From Patiria miniata (taxonomy: Eukaryota > Echinodermata > Asteroidea > Valvatida > Asterinidae), in NCBI RefSeq assembly GCF_015706575.1, contig NW_024037059.1, positions 15,847,730 through 15,911,729 on the forward strand: a stretch of 64,000 nucleotides of DNA. The letters are read 5' to 3'. Below the pieces are notes generated by a model. It was not told the DNA's origin, did no database searches, and saw nothing but the letters and a program-made list of their open reading frames with translations. Positions 34,027-46,300 of the stretch are shown piece after piece. Position 1 is the first letter of the stretch. Every line of letters starts with the position of its first letter. The position numbers and the translations under genes were made by a program.

Positions 34027-34541
34027 GAGGTTGAGTCAATCATGATGACTTATTTTTGTTTATTTCTTTGTTTTCATAATAATGTGTACTTCGAGTATGA
34101 ATTTTAAGTAAAGGTAATTTCGATCACAACTTGTTATTATTAGTGGACTGGATGAAATCTGCCGAAAAAAAGTTCTGGCTGCCTAGAAACTTAGAAAGGC
34201 TATGATAATTCTGTATTTACAAAAAAAAGGCGCGCGCCCCATATTTCCCAAGTGGATTGAAGGGTCCCGATCCCAGCTTCAATTGGGACCAACTTCAGTT
34301 GGGTCACAACGCGAGCACGTTCGCCAAGATTACTTGTTTTAGCCGATAGGGGGCGGCAAAACTGCGCGCGTTATCTTGAAGTCAAAACAGCACAAAATAA
34401 AATCGATCGGAAGCGCCGCTTCTGGCGTACAGAAGCAAGGCGGCACTGTGTGTTTTTCACTGGAAATTAAACAGTACGACCTGTAGGACCATTCCCTTTG
34501 CTAATTTACCAGAGATATGTAGGGGGCCTAGCCCCATCATT

Positions 34542-34568
<27 letters not shown>
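34542..34568 (+). repeat. Poly(A) run of 27
   Basis: An uninterrupted run of A, possibly the 3' tail of a retroposed element or a simple microsatellite. Confidence 0.9.
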
Positions 34569-34573
<5 letters not shown>

Positions 34574-34747
34574 TCCCCCAAACCCTACTAAATCGGTTTG
34601 AAATCTATGGGTCCATGCAGGTCTACCTGTAGCCTAGCCCCGCCTCTATGCCAAATAGGCCCACAAGTTGAGGTTTTTTTTGTGAACGAAATACCCCGAG
34701 TTCAAAGCCACAAGTCAAAAATGCTTGAACTAATTTGTCCCAAGTAT

Positions 34748-35424
34748 GGGGTCCGCTCGTAAGTCCGACGCCTCGTTTGTCCGACGTCGGATTGATGCAG
34801 CGGCTTAGCTATACGGGAGGGGGGGAGGAGCAAGGGGCGCACCCCACCCCGCACAACGTTTGCGCTCCCAGTCCTCGCCCCACCCCCCCCCCCCCCCCCC
34901 GGAAATTTGGCACCCGGAGAAAAGTACAGCCGTTACCGTGATTAGCTGGAACCGTGGAAGAACATAAAGTCCCTTTTCCCGTGATTTTGTGCGTATTTTC
35001 CACCTAAACTGCCTTTTATTATTTTCGCGAGCTGTTTATTTTAACGTCCATGCATGTGGAAAGCGGATAGCGGTAGTTATTGTAATAGTTTTGAACAGCA
35101 CCCCCATGGGGAGATGGTGTCCCCCACCCTCATTTGATTTAACGGAGGTCGGGTGTCCGGGGAAAAAAAATCTCTACCTTTCAGCACAGATGAAATTTTT
35201 GGGCGCCCCTCCCCCGGCCCCACACGCCCCCCTAGGATGAGAACCCTGGCTACGCCGCTGGATTTATGAGGCGTCGGACTTAAAGAGGCGTTGGACTTGT
35301 TTATGACTGAGGAATCGGAGCTATGAGGCGGAATACGTAAGTCCGACGCCTCATAATTCCGAAATTTCGGACTTATGAGGCGTCGGACTTTTTAAGCGTC
35401 ACGCGTCGGACTCACGATACAGCC
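34748..35424. mobile_element. MITE with gtccgacgc repeats and 8-9 bp target duplication
   Basis: Flanked by cccaagtat at 34739-34747 and 35425-35433. The left end is ggggtccgctcgtaagtccg. The right end is its diverged inverted copy (cggactcacgatacagcc). The interior repeats gtccgacgcctc in both orientations about eight times and includes an 18-base poly(C) run at 34883-34900. The size and duplication suggest a hAT- or Mutator-type non-autonomous element. Confidence 0.65.
35339..35390. repeat. 52-bp near-perfect palindrome without spacer
   Basis: Arms 35339-35364 and 35365-35390 are reverse complements at 25 of 26 positions (aagtccgacgcctcataa, one mismatch, ccgaaa). It lies inside the gtccgacgc element close to its right end. 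Confidence 0.9.
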
Positions 35425-35427
35425 CCC

Positions 35428-37323
35428 AAGTATAGGTGACTATTAAATACGCTCTTTTCCATGATTTAAAATCGCTTACAAAAACGCATGTGAACAGAAT
35501 ATTTATTGCACCCAAACGCCAGTTGTTGTTTTTCTCATAATATATTATCTCAATGAAGATCAGTCATTGCAAAAATGTAGAAAAGACATGCATCTGGGAC
35601 TGAGAAACATTTCCACTTTTGTTAGAATATACTCTGAAACAACAAGATGGATTGCAGCCGAGTTGGCGGCATTTCCCAGAGCTCAAGACCGACAATAATC
35701 TGTCATCATCTGCGATTCTCTGATCTTAGGTGTTACGAACTGAAAAATATTTCTAAAATATTTCCGCAATGCATTGTGGATTTCTCCATTTGTTTCATCC
35801 CATATAAGGCTGTTTATTACAAATTTTGATAAAGTCAAGTCATGAACATTCTTTTTTTAATGTTTACTAAAGAAAAAAATAAACTGCAAACTCCAGACCA
35901 ATTTAAGGTGCAAATGCACCTCTTTGGTACCCCTAAACAAAGCAAGTACCAAAACGTTAAATGTCTTGTATTTTCCATTTTCAATTCCAAAGCTTAAGGA
36001 ACATAGGCCTAAAGGCATTTGTACAGTTGTGATGTACGTATTAAAACTGCGTTATATCACTGCTACATATTTTGTGAAATAAAAAAAAATTAAAGAAAGT
36101 TTGAAAACAAAAGGCAATCTACACTGTCCCTACTAGTAGAATCAAGACCTTTCTTAGTACAACTCAACATCAGATTGGGATTTCCAACTTTTCGTGAAAA
36201 AATAAGAGATAACTATGTGATCAAATTTTACAAACTTTTGATGGGCCACAAAGAAAAGGAATATAAAGTATCCCAAAACATAAACATTGAAATTATTAAT
36301 TAAGTGAAATGTAGCAAGATTTTCAAACATTACTGTCTCTTTTCAGAGAACTTAACGATGAAAATCCCAAATTGGGTAAATGGTTTTGATTATGTTGTCA
36401 CTCTGAACTTTAAAGAGATATTCTCAAAACTACCTTGTCGAACCTGTAACTTCAGAGCCAAGTATATCTTGAAAATTAATGAAGTTAGATTACATCTTGC
36501 AGGTAATAACAATGCACTTCAAGTTTGACTATATAATTAATATTAACGGTGTAGAAGATCGTCAAAATATCCGGTGCTATGGAAATATGATACAAGAAAG
36601 CCACGCACGCGCACGCAGAACACAAACCTAGCATTTTTCACCGACATTGGTGGTGCAAAATATTTTTTGTTGAAGCTGTTTTTCTCAAAATGATGTTGCC
36701 GAAGTTCAGTGGCGCACTGTCAACTTTCTCATAGCATATCTTTGGAATAAATTGAGTTACAGAAATAAAGTTATTATTGGAAAGCCAACGAGTTGCTCTT
36801 TAGCATGGTGTATATAACTCAAAAAGTCAAAGGTGGGGGTTATTCCTCAATCCTCATTACACCATGGCAGGTCACAAATGGATTCTGTGATAGGTCAATC
36901 AAGGGCACTATTACACCTAGCAATAGTCAACATTCACCGTTGATCAATTTAATTTGGGAATTTCCAGGACATGAATGAAATATTGTGCAGGCTTTTGATC
37001 CCCGATATTTATTTTTTACAAATTTGAAAGGGAAGGGAACAGTCAAGCAGTAAAAGCTTCCTTTGCTGATTTTGATGGCCATTTCTATAAAACTGTTGCA
37101 TTTTAGGAAGTTGGCTCTGATTCTCACAGTTCATATTGGAATGCATCAAGCAATAACAGTCATCTCGCATAATTGTTCATAATTTAAAACATGATAAACC
37201 AATCCTTAAAAAGAGCATAAGTCAATATTTATCAATTAAACACCACCAAAAAATACCATCACCATACTCTTAAAATTATCAAGATGTTACTTTTATCATT
37301 AAAAATATTGAACTTGGAATGTG
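35428..37323. other. Intergenic DNA downstream of NFXL1
   Basis: AT-rich, with one SINE body fragment at 35540-35645. The right part is probably NFXL1 3' untranslated sequence. No supported gene. Confidence 0.4.
35540..35645 (+). repeat. SINE body fragment
   Basis: Matches the body of the 29043-29282 SINE: gatcagtcattgcaaaaatg, aaaagacatgcatctggg and actgagaaacatttcc. The tRNA-like head is missing, as expected for 5' truncation. Confidence 0.65.
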
Positions 37324-40300
37324 TTAAGACAGAAACAAACCATACAGTAGAGCAGTCAGTGCAACAAATGCTGGAATTGAGATGAGAATGATTTTCTTGT
37401 TCCTTTGCCAGATACTCAGCTGCACATTATCCTCCTTCTTGCGTCGTTCTCGACGTTTCTTGCCTTTTGTTAAACGTTCATATTCCTCCAAATCTCTCTA
37501 AATAAGAAATTGAATGAGACCATCCTGATTAGTTTCTACGTAGACGTGTTTTATGAAATTGCTCAACGCTATTTGCTCAACAATAACAAAAGTATATCTT
37601 TTGTTTCATCAGGTAATCATCTCTTATTAGCCCCAACTCTCAAGGCATTTGTGGTAGGAACTTTTTGAATACTCCAAATTCCGCAAACGTGCAGGAAACC
37701 AGTGACACATTATTGAACCTTCAAGGGGCATCAAGCCATATGTTAAGTAACAGTAGTTGCGTCTTACTTCTCCACTCCTGCAAAATCCTGTCTCCTAATG
37801 GATTTGGAAGATCAGCTAGGGTTTGATTTCAAGACTCACCTGTTGTCTTGCCTTATCCTGTTCCTCTTTCTTGAGTTTCTCCTCTTCTTTCTTCTTCTCT
37901 TCCTTCTCAATTGCTTGCTTGCAGGAGGTAACACACTCCACCTTGACTTTGCCTCCCTTCACATCCTTACAAGGAAAATCCTGATTGGAAACAAATTACA
38001 ATACTTTTTTAAATTTTTTAAACCAATTCAATGCAATTCTTCCCAAAATGAATCTTTGCATCTTCATGCTAAATTTCACAATGAATTATTCAGATTTATA
38101 TTTTATTGAAAGGTTGAACAAAGAAATTGACTAGAGCGGGGTTTGAACCTGTGACCTCTGGATTACTGTTCCGGTGCTCTACCAACTGAGCTATCCAGCC
38201 CTATGTTGGCGGTTCAGACAGGGATGTATTGTTAGGTTTACATTTTGTTTACAAGGCCAACAGTCGATGAAAATGCAGTGTATTACGATCAGTGTTATCA
38301 TATTTTTACCGACTAATTTGTTGCTTGTGTTATAAGTGCACTTGTGAAGACAGCATTCTGTTCATAGTGTGCACAGAATTCACAGATTTCAACCTATTAG
38401 AGTTGACAACTTGCATCACAATCAAAGAATCAGGTAAGTTATGTTACATACTACTCCTTCATTTACCTTTTTCCGTCTCCTACAAGGACATCTGACAGTG
38501 ACTTTATGAGTACACTCTTCAGATTTTGAGCATCCTCCTTGATGACAGGGTTGACTGCATAGATGAGAGCATGAAAGTAGCTTGGTACATGGTCCCTGAC
38601 ATGATGAAAGCACAGCCTTATCAGCCTCACTAGAAGATGTCCATTTGCTGTGAATAAAAAGGAAAGTAGCCACTTCTTGAATAACAAGACTAGGCCAAAC
38701 CAAAGAAGGCTGGTCCCAGATAAGTCAAAAGTCTCAAGTGGCAGTCAGTCAGTGAAATAGGTAACCAGTCTAAGTCACAAGTGGCAGTCAGTCAGTGAGA
38801 TAGGTAACCAGTCTAAGTCACAAGTGGCAGTCAGTCAGTGAGATAGGTAACCAGTCTAAGTCACAAGTGGCAGTCAGTCAGTGAGATAGGTAACCAGTCT
38901 AAGTCACAAGTGGCAGTCAGTCAGTGAGATAGGTAACCAGTCTAAGTCACAAGTGGCAGTCAGTCAGTGAGATAGGTAACCAGTCTAATTCACAAGTGAG
39001 AGTCAGTCTGTCAGTCTGTCCAATCAGTACAAGAGGACACTAGGCAGGCCCTCTGGGACCAGCACCCGATTTCATCAAACTCTTCGTAACTTACGATGCA
39101 TCGCAGCGCTGCGACGCGTCATATCCCTACGATGCATCGCAGCTGCGACGCGTCCTGCGATCCATTTCACGAAACACGTCGTAAGTGCGACGCTTAGTAG
39201 TGTATTTATAGCACAACTCGGTGACTGTTTTATGTATTTAGTCAGCGTACAGTAAATAGTCGTCTGATATTCAACAAAGAGTCGTCGGATCTCAGCTCGA
39301 AATTTGTTAAAACGTAAAACAAAATGGCGGTCGTGCGATGCAATTTTGAAGAAGCTCACAGTGGACTGTGTAGCTACTTTGAAATTTCAACTGCAATATT
39401 CCAGTCTAATTCATAATTATTCAATGAATTTTCCATTTACAACTTTACACACATTGCTTCGGTATTATAATCTCGTTTATGTAATGTTTATGGAATTAAA
39501 CTGGCTAAGTAAGGGACTCTTCTTATTTTGCGATGACCACTAGACACGTCGTAACTTGCGACATGTTTTAAGCCGTTGTCAAGGAACTTACAACACGTTC
39601 AACACATCGCAACTTTCGTGAAATGGATCATACGACGCGTCACCAGTTGCGACGTGTTACACGTTGTAACTGAGTTGCGATGCGTTGCAGCGCTTCGTGA
39701 AATCGGGTGTAGCTCAAATAGATGACCCCTATGTGATATTTAATGGAAATTTATATTCAATAGGTTTCCCTTCATCATCCTGATGCAAACAATAATGTGC
39801 TCGAATTTCATTGACTGAAATCCATGCAAATACACAAGATGTGAACTCATAAGGCTGTTCCCACACATTCTTACTAGTTAAAGGGAATATACATTTGCAA
39901 ACATCGAAAAATAAAACCATCAAGTTTTTACGAAATACCTTACTAGGATGTTGGTAAATGACAGTCTAAAGCATCCTGTAAAATTATGGCACCTGGTGTG
40001 AAGTCATTTTCAAGAAAATGGTATTTTTGTATACATTTCCAACGGTGATCGGCCGACCACCGTTGGAAAAACCTAACTATTTTTCAACTACTGCTCCAAC
40101 TTTACACTTTTTTCAGTCCAAATTTTGTTTGCTATTGGTTACATGTTCATGAACGGGTGCAGGCCAGCTAGACTGGTTCCCTTACCTTACAATTTTCCGG
40201 CATCTATAAATTGATCCATTTTATCTTTAGTGGAGTCAAGGAACCAGACTACTTGAACATATTTGTTTTTCTTGGTTTTTCCAGCATTTTTGAACACAAA

Positions 40301-43300
40301 GCTTCAAACATGTCAGTGTAACCATATTTGATCTATTATACTAACCCCTCAAATATTTCATTTCTGAAAATTACAGCAAAAGCCAATGATGTACATTCCC
40401 TTTAAGAATTAACTTTGCATGATTATCCCACAAGCTAACTAGCTGTTTGTTGTGATTGTAGACGGTGTCTGCATTTATTACATTGCTTACCAGCATTCAA
40501 TATGCAGCATCATCATAGTACAATGACATCGTTGTCGAATGCTCCGTTTGCATGGTGGGCATTGTCCTGGATGGCATGGGTTGGTACATGCGTGTGTGCA
40601 GCCGCTAGGTCTGGGTTTACTGCAACCTTCCTCACACTGCGCACACTCATTGCCAAACTAAAAAGGAAAAACAGCCCAAAACTTGGATTCTACAGACTGT
40701 TACAAAACAATAAATGATAGCAAGCCATCCATGATGGAATTAGAACAAATAGAATATTTTTAAACAGACCAATATGTTTTCAGGCCGATGAAAGGCAAGC
40801 CAAATCATCAAACACAAACTGAATGTTAAAAGCCACAAGTCTTTACTAATGCAGGGCTCTACCTTAGCAGTAGTCCTCACCAAATGCAAGTAAAAACAGC
40901 GGCGGACAAGTCAAAACCAGTTTCTAAGTAGTTCGCCCAGCTGGTCAAAACTATTGTAAATAAAATTGTTTTTATAACATTCTGGTGCAAAACTTCAACA
41001 ATTCTATTGCGGACTAGTAAAAAAGCCCAAAGACTAGATAAAAGTCTGTTTCACTAGGTCGGCTGGCTTGTGAGAAAAAAAGTTAAGGGGAACCCTGTGC
41101 TAGTGACAGAGGAATAACCCCTTCCATACAAACCAGTGAAAAAACTGGGAAATAATGTACTATCCAAACGCTACTTCAGTGGTTGTGCACAAAGACTATG
41201 GAGAGTCAAGAATATTTTCTAACAAAATTGCAAATGTTTCTGAGTACCAGATTCATGTCTTTTAAACATTTTTTTGCAATGACTGACCTTCATTGATGTG
41301 ATATATGATGGAAAAAAGTAGCATCAGGATGCAACATTCGTTCCAAAATCTGGCTTTCCAATGTTTTCTTTTCAGTTTCTGGTCACTATATCAAACAAAT
41401 CTAAACTATAAGTTAGAGAACTATGGTTTGATTCTGGTTCATACCTTGGAGTCATCTTGTGCTTCAGTTACCACATGACATTCCAACGTACAATGATGAT
41501 TGCCACAAGCCAACAGCCGCCCACATTGCTTCTTACAAGAAAATGGACAAGCTCTGGCACACGGGAGATCTTGTATCTACGGAAACAATGAAATACAACA
41601 AACCAAAAAACAATTTGATTGGAGGAGAGACAGCTAACTGGCTGGCAAATCTGAAAACAAACTGTATTCCCTTTTATGCTGTTCATTTTGGTACTTGGTT
41701 GGTGGTCCTCCAAAATGTTCCATCTGGGGAATTTAAACTTGAGGTGTGGTGTGGTGAGAGTGATCGAGATTAAGTTTCGTCACAAAGAGCATTCTTAAAG
41801 GAGTCTGGGTTGGTGAGCGCCACTGTTGGAAATGAACATCTATTTTGCAATGGCATTTCAAATGTAAGGCTAAAAATGGACGATATGAAGCTGTATCTTG
41901 TTTTTTCCTGATTGCTTTGATTTCAACAAAACAGTTAACTTAACAGTTTCAAATGTGTTCTGTTAATATTCAGGAGAAGAGAACTGTTGAAATGTAGAAT
42001 TTACCAGTGAATCAGATAAACATTTTAAACGAGACAGGTTTAACCTGAGCACTCTACCACACACACGGTAACCTCTGCCGTCTTGTTTACCTCCAAGTCA
42101 AGATAAACCCTTACATCAAGACAGGTTTAACCTGAGCACTCTACCACAAACACGGCAACCTCTGCCATCTTGTTTACCTCGAAGTCAAGATAAACCCTTA
42201 CATCAAGACAGGTTTAACCTGAGCACTCTACCACAAACACGGCAACCTCTGCCATCTTGTTTACCTCGAAGTCAAGATAAACCCTTAAATCAAGACAGGT
42301 TTAACCTGAGCACTCTACCACAAACGCGGCAACCTCTGCCATCTTGTTTACCTCCAAGTCAAATTAAATCATCGATTAGCTATTCGATTTACCTCATGTT
42401 TTCCTAGGCACTCTGTTGGTATAGGAACTTGGCATGGTGGACATGGCTGGTCAATGACTGCAAGCTGACATTTGGGCAGAGGTTCCCATGGTGCTGCTCT
42501 TTTTCCCTACGAAAAATGTCAAGTAAATAAAGCAGAGTAGTCAGTTGCTAGAGCAACCACAGATTCTCACACCTTATGAAAAAGGTCAAATATCACAAAG
42601 GAGGGCATTAGAATAGAATTTGTATTTCTATGCCCTTCAGGAAATGTCAAAAATCACAACGATGAAAGAAATAAAGTGGGGTTGTCTGCTGCTTGGGAAA
42701 CCATCATTCAGTCAACAATTTTCTGTTATTTCAATGTGGATACTGAACAATTAATGTATTTCTCACACTCTGCAATAAATTTAAAATCCTCCCAAATTTC
42801 ATTCGTTTTATTCGCATCCACACAGACCCTTACCTTGTTCTCAATTTGCTTGATAAGCACTGCACTGTGACACTGCCATGGGCATCGGTGATTGCAGTTT
42901 GCTAAGGGTTTATCACAAGTCTGCTGACACGGCGGACAACGCTGAAAATGACAGCGATGCGGATCACGGACAGCGTGGTGACAATCAGCTGGGATTCTGA
43001 CAACAAGAAGCACAATACAGACAACTGTTAACTATCATGGAATTGGCAGAGATGAGGGAAGAAATCATGGGCAAGGATGGAAAGGGGGAGTTTGAAGGTC
43101 TGATTAAAATACAAACAATAACTAGATATCATAGAATGGGAGGGAATAGGGAGGCAAACCTGGCAAAAGGAAGGAGTCTAATGAATATAGCAAGAAGGTG
43201 GAAAGGAGACATGTCATCTGAAGAAAGTATCGTCAAATTCGGTATGCTGACTTTTTACTGAAAGGGATAGAAACCTACAAAGTACAAATAACTTGCTGCG

Positions 43301-46300
43301 GAAGTGGGAACACAACATAATAAGATACCACAGAAAGTATTGACATTTGCAAAACATAATAACTGTCATTTTGAGTATTCACTTAGGACATACTTGCAGG
43401 GCTTGTTACATCTTGGTGGCTTAGTCATCTTCTCTCGACCACAAGGTACACTGATGGATGTAGACCCACAGAAACATTTAATGTAATATGTCTCTTGACA
43501 TGGGTAACATAAACCTGAAAGATAACGAATGGAACAAATCATGAACTGCAACATTCAAACACAATTCTAATCAGCGTTTGATTTAACTTTACACTGGGAG
43601 AAAATACTAAGGATTAGGCCCCCCCAAAAAAGTCTCCGGTTTCTGGTATGCGCGCGCATCGCCGTAGCCATGCGCGTCGGCAAAATGAAAAAGTTTTTTT
43701 TTCAATGAAAGATGATGTCTCAAAACCGCCAAACTCACTGGTTTGACTGGAATCCTGCTGCTGCACAATTTTAACGTGTTTTTAGATTAGGTTATGGTCG
43801 AGAATAAGCTTTATGTGACCTCTCTGGACTCCCATATATTTGCACTAAGTTTAGTCGGGCACCATTTGCAGTCATCAGCACACATTTGAAGCAAAAAAAT
43901 CAGGAAAAAAAAAAAAAAAGCCGCGTCACCGCACCACTTTTTGGGCAAGCTCCATACCAGAAACCGGAGACTTTTTTGGGGGGCCTTATATACTAACCAT
44001 GGATAAATCTGGTCCCTTATATGGTCAGTACAGTTATAATATGGGCTCTTTGAATACTGTGACTGCCGACTTGAACAATGCCAACTCAAACTGAAAACAC
44101 CTAGGTGTGTCCAAGTTATCAAACATTCTCTGTGAATTGGCTCTTATGCATTGGCAGTTGCTCTCAACAGATGGATGCTTCAAGCTAAGCACCGTCGATA
44201 TATTGGAAATCCAATATCGAGAATATTCGATATATCGATTATCCTGTGTAAAAGTTAAAGACCATAAAGATGACACCTTGAATAAAAAAAAAAGCCACGG
44301 CTTTCTCTGGAGCATATTGCTCGACTTTTTTAAACAAAATTGGGAAAAACTGCGAATTCCAGCAAACGCAGAGCACAAAGCAACACCGCTTGGCATTTCG
44401 CGATATTTTTATTTTGAGTCACAAGTACAAGCTGCCGTCAAGTTTTATTTCATTATACAGCAAACGATAAACACAAAGTATAAGCACAAACGGGAGACTT
44501 ATTTTGACGATAATCTGACGCATTTTCGATATAATCGATATGATTCCTCAATTTCGAAAATTTCAATATTTTGATATGATTGAAAAATTGCCATCGGCGA
44601 TATCGATATCAAAATAATATCGAATAATCAAGTAAAATTAATATGTCAACGGTGCTTATTTCAAGCTACATTTTCATCAGATTCAGTAAATAGCAACTTT
44701 ACCTGGGTGACATTGAGAAGGACACTTATGGTTTCTGCATGGAAGCTGTCGTACACAAGGCTGTTCACAAGGTGGGCAGGATCCATCACAACACTAACAA
44801 GGAAATCACACGTAGACAAGTCCAAAGTTCAAATTCAAATCCTTTGCAAGAATCTTGACATATTTGTGTCTCTATTTCTTAACTTACATGTTGTTGTATT
44901 AAACCTGCCTACCTTTCTCTTACACTGATGGCGCTGACAATCCCTCAATTTTGGACATTTTAACTCACAAAGATACTCCTTACAACATTGAATAGACTTC
45001 TCTCTCTGACCGCAACGACATTTCTTCACACTCATCTGACGACACTGTACAGGAAAAAGAAATAAAGCAAACAGAAAATAGAAATAGTCATTTTAATTTC
45101 CAGGAAAAGGAACAAGATGACATTGTGCTCTTCTTATACAGGACAAAACTTACTGCTTTAAATGTGAATAATGCAGTTGCAACTTGTTTTATGTTGATAC
45201 TCCATCCTTGAAGATTACATTGATATTTTCAACAGACAAAAAGACAACTGCCAAAGAGAGAGATAGCCAGTCCAGCCCCGCCAAACGCAGATGAACAGGC
45301 TAGACAAACACACAATTTTCCTTGGATATATCTTCTTTACTGACCGTTAGCCAGCCCAGCCCGCCAAACGTAGATGAACAGGCTAGACAAACACACAAAC
45401 TTCCTTGGATATATCTTCTTTACTGACCGTTTCACAGGGCCCTGTATGACATCGTCTTGTGCAATTATGAAGTCCACATGCTAAGAGTTTGTCACATGTA
45501 TCACCACAGGTAGGGATGGTCTCAGTGCAGGGGAGCTGAAAATCTGATCGAAAATTCATCTCAGAATTAGACACATTGAAGCTCATTCATTCAGGTTACT
45601 GATGAATACAAAACTTGATAATGCACTCTGTTAAATGTTCTTCATATACGGCACTCGCCTCTTGAGATTTTTTCCAAGGGGTATCTTTTTGAACATGCTT
45701 AGTAATAACGCATCTTAGAAATGTGTAACATTCAGAGTGTTACAACAATTTGTGGAATTTCTGAATATTCCCTCCAGTAAATAATACAATATTCTGACAA
45801 TGTCTGTAAAAGAAGATTAGCATTTATGCACTTATCTTTAGGGTATCAATCTCAATATAAAATGAAAGTACTTTGATAGTAATAGTTTCAAGATTTACAA
45901 ATTCTACAACGTACTTGTTTTACCACATGGGCATTGTCTCTTTCCAGAGCTAGGACAATCTCCACATGGTCCCGAGTGACAGACTTGTTGACATGTATGA
46001 TATCCGCAGGATAACTGACGATCACACATACTGTCGCACTGCCATTGTGGTGATGCACATTGTCTTGTAGTCTTCATCTTACCACACATGCAAGATTGCT
46101 TGCCAGTCCTTGGACATGGATCACATACACCTGTAATACAATCAATTTTTAAGTATGGTGATTAACATTTAAGAGACTCACTCATGTTTAAAATTACAGT
46201 AATGTACTTGTTCATATTTTGTTTTGGACAAGATTGTTTAAACTACAATCTTGGAATGAATGCTTTGATAAATATGCATTTGTTGATGATTTTTTTGCAG

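Noticed and set aside
38129..38201. Functional tRNA gene
   Set aside because: Acceptor and D stems pair, but the T stem has two mismatches, the anticodon stem one, and position 33 is not T. The shared tail with other copies marks it as a SINE.
44034..44574. Long overlapping frames on both strands
   Set aside because: They cross a hAT-like MITE full of cgatat words. Composition is that of repeats, with no motif.
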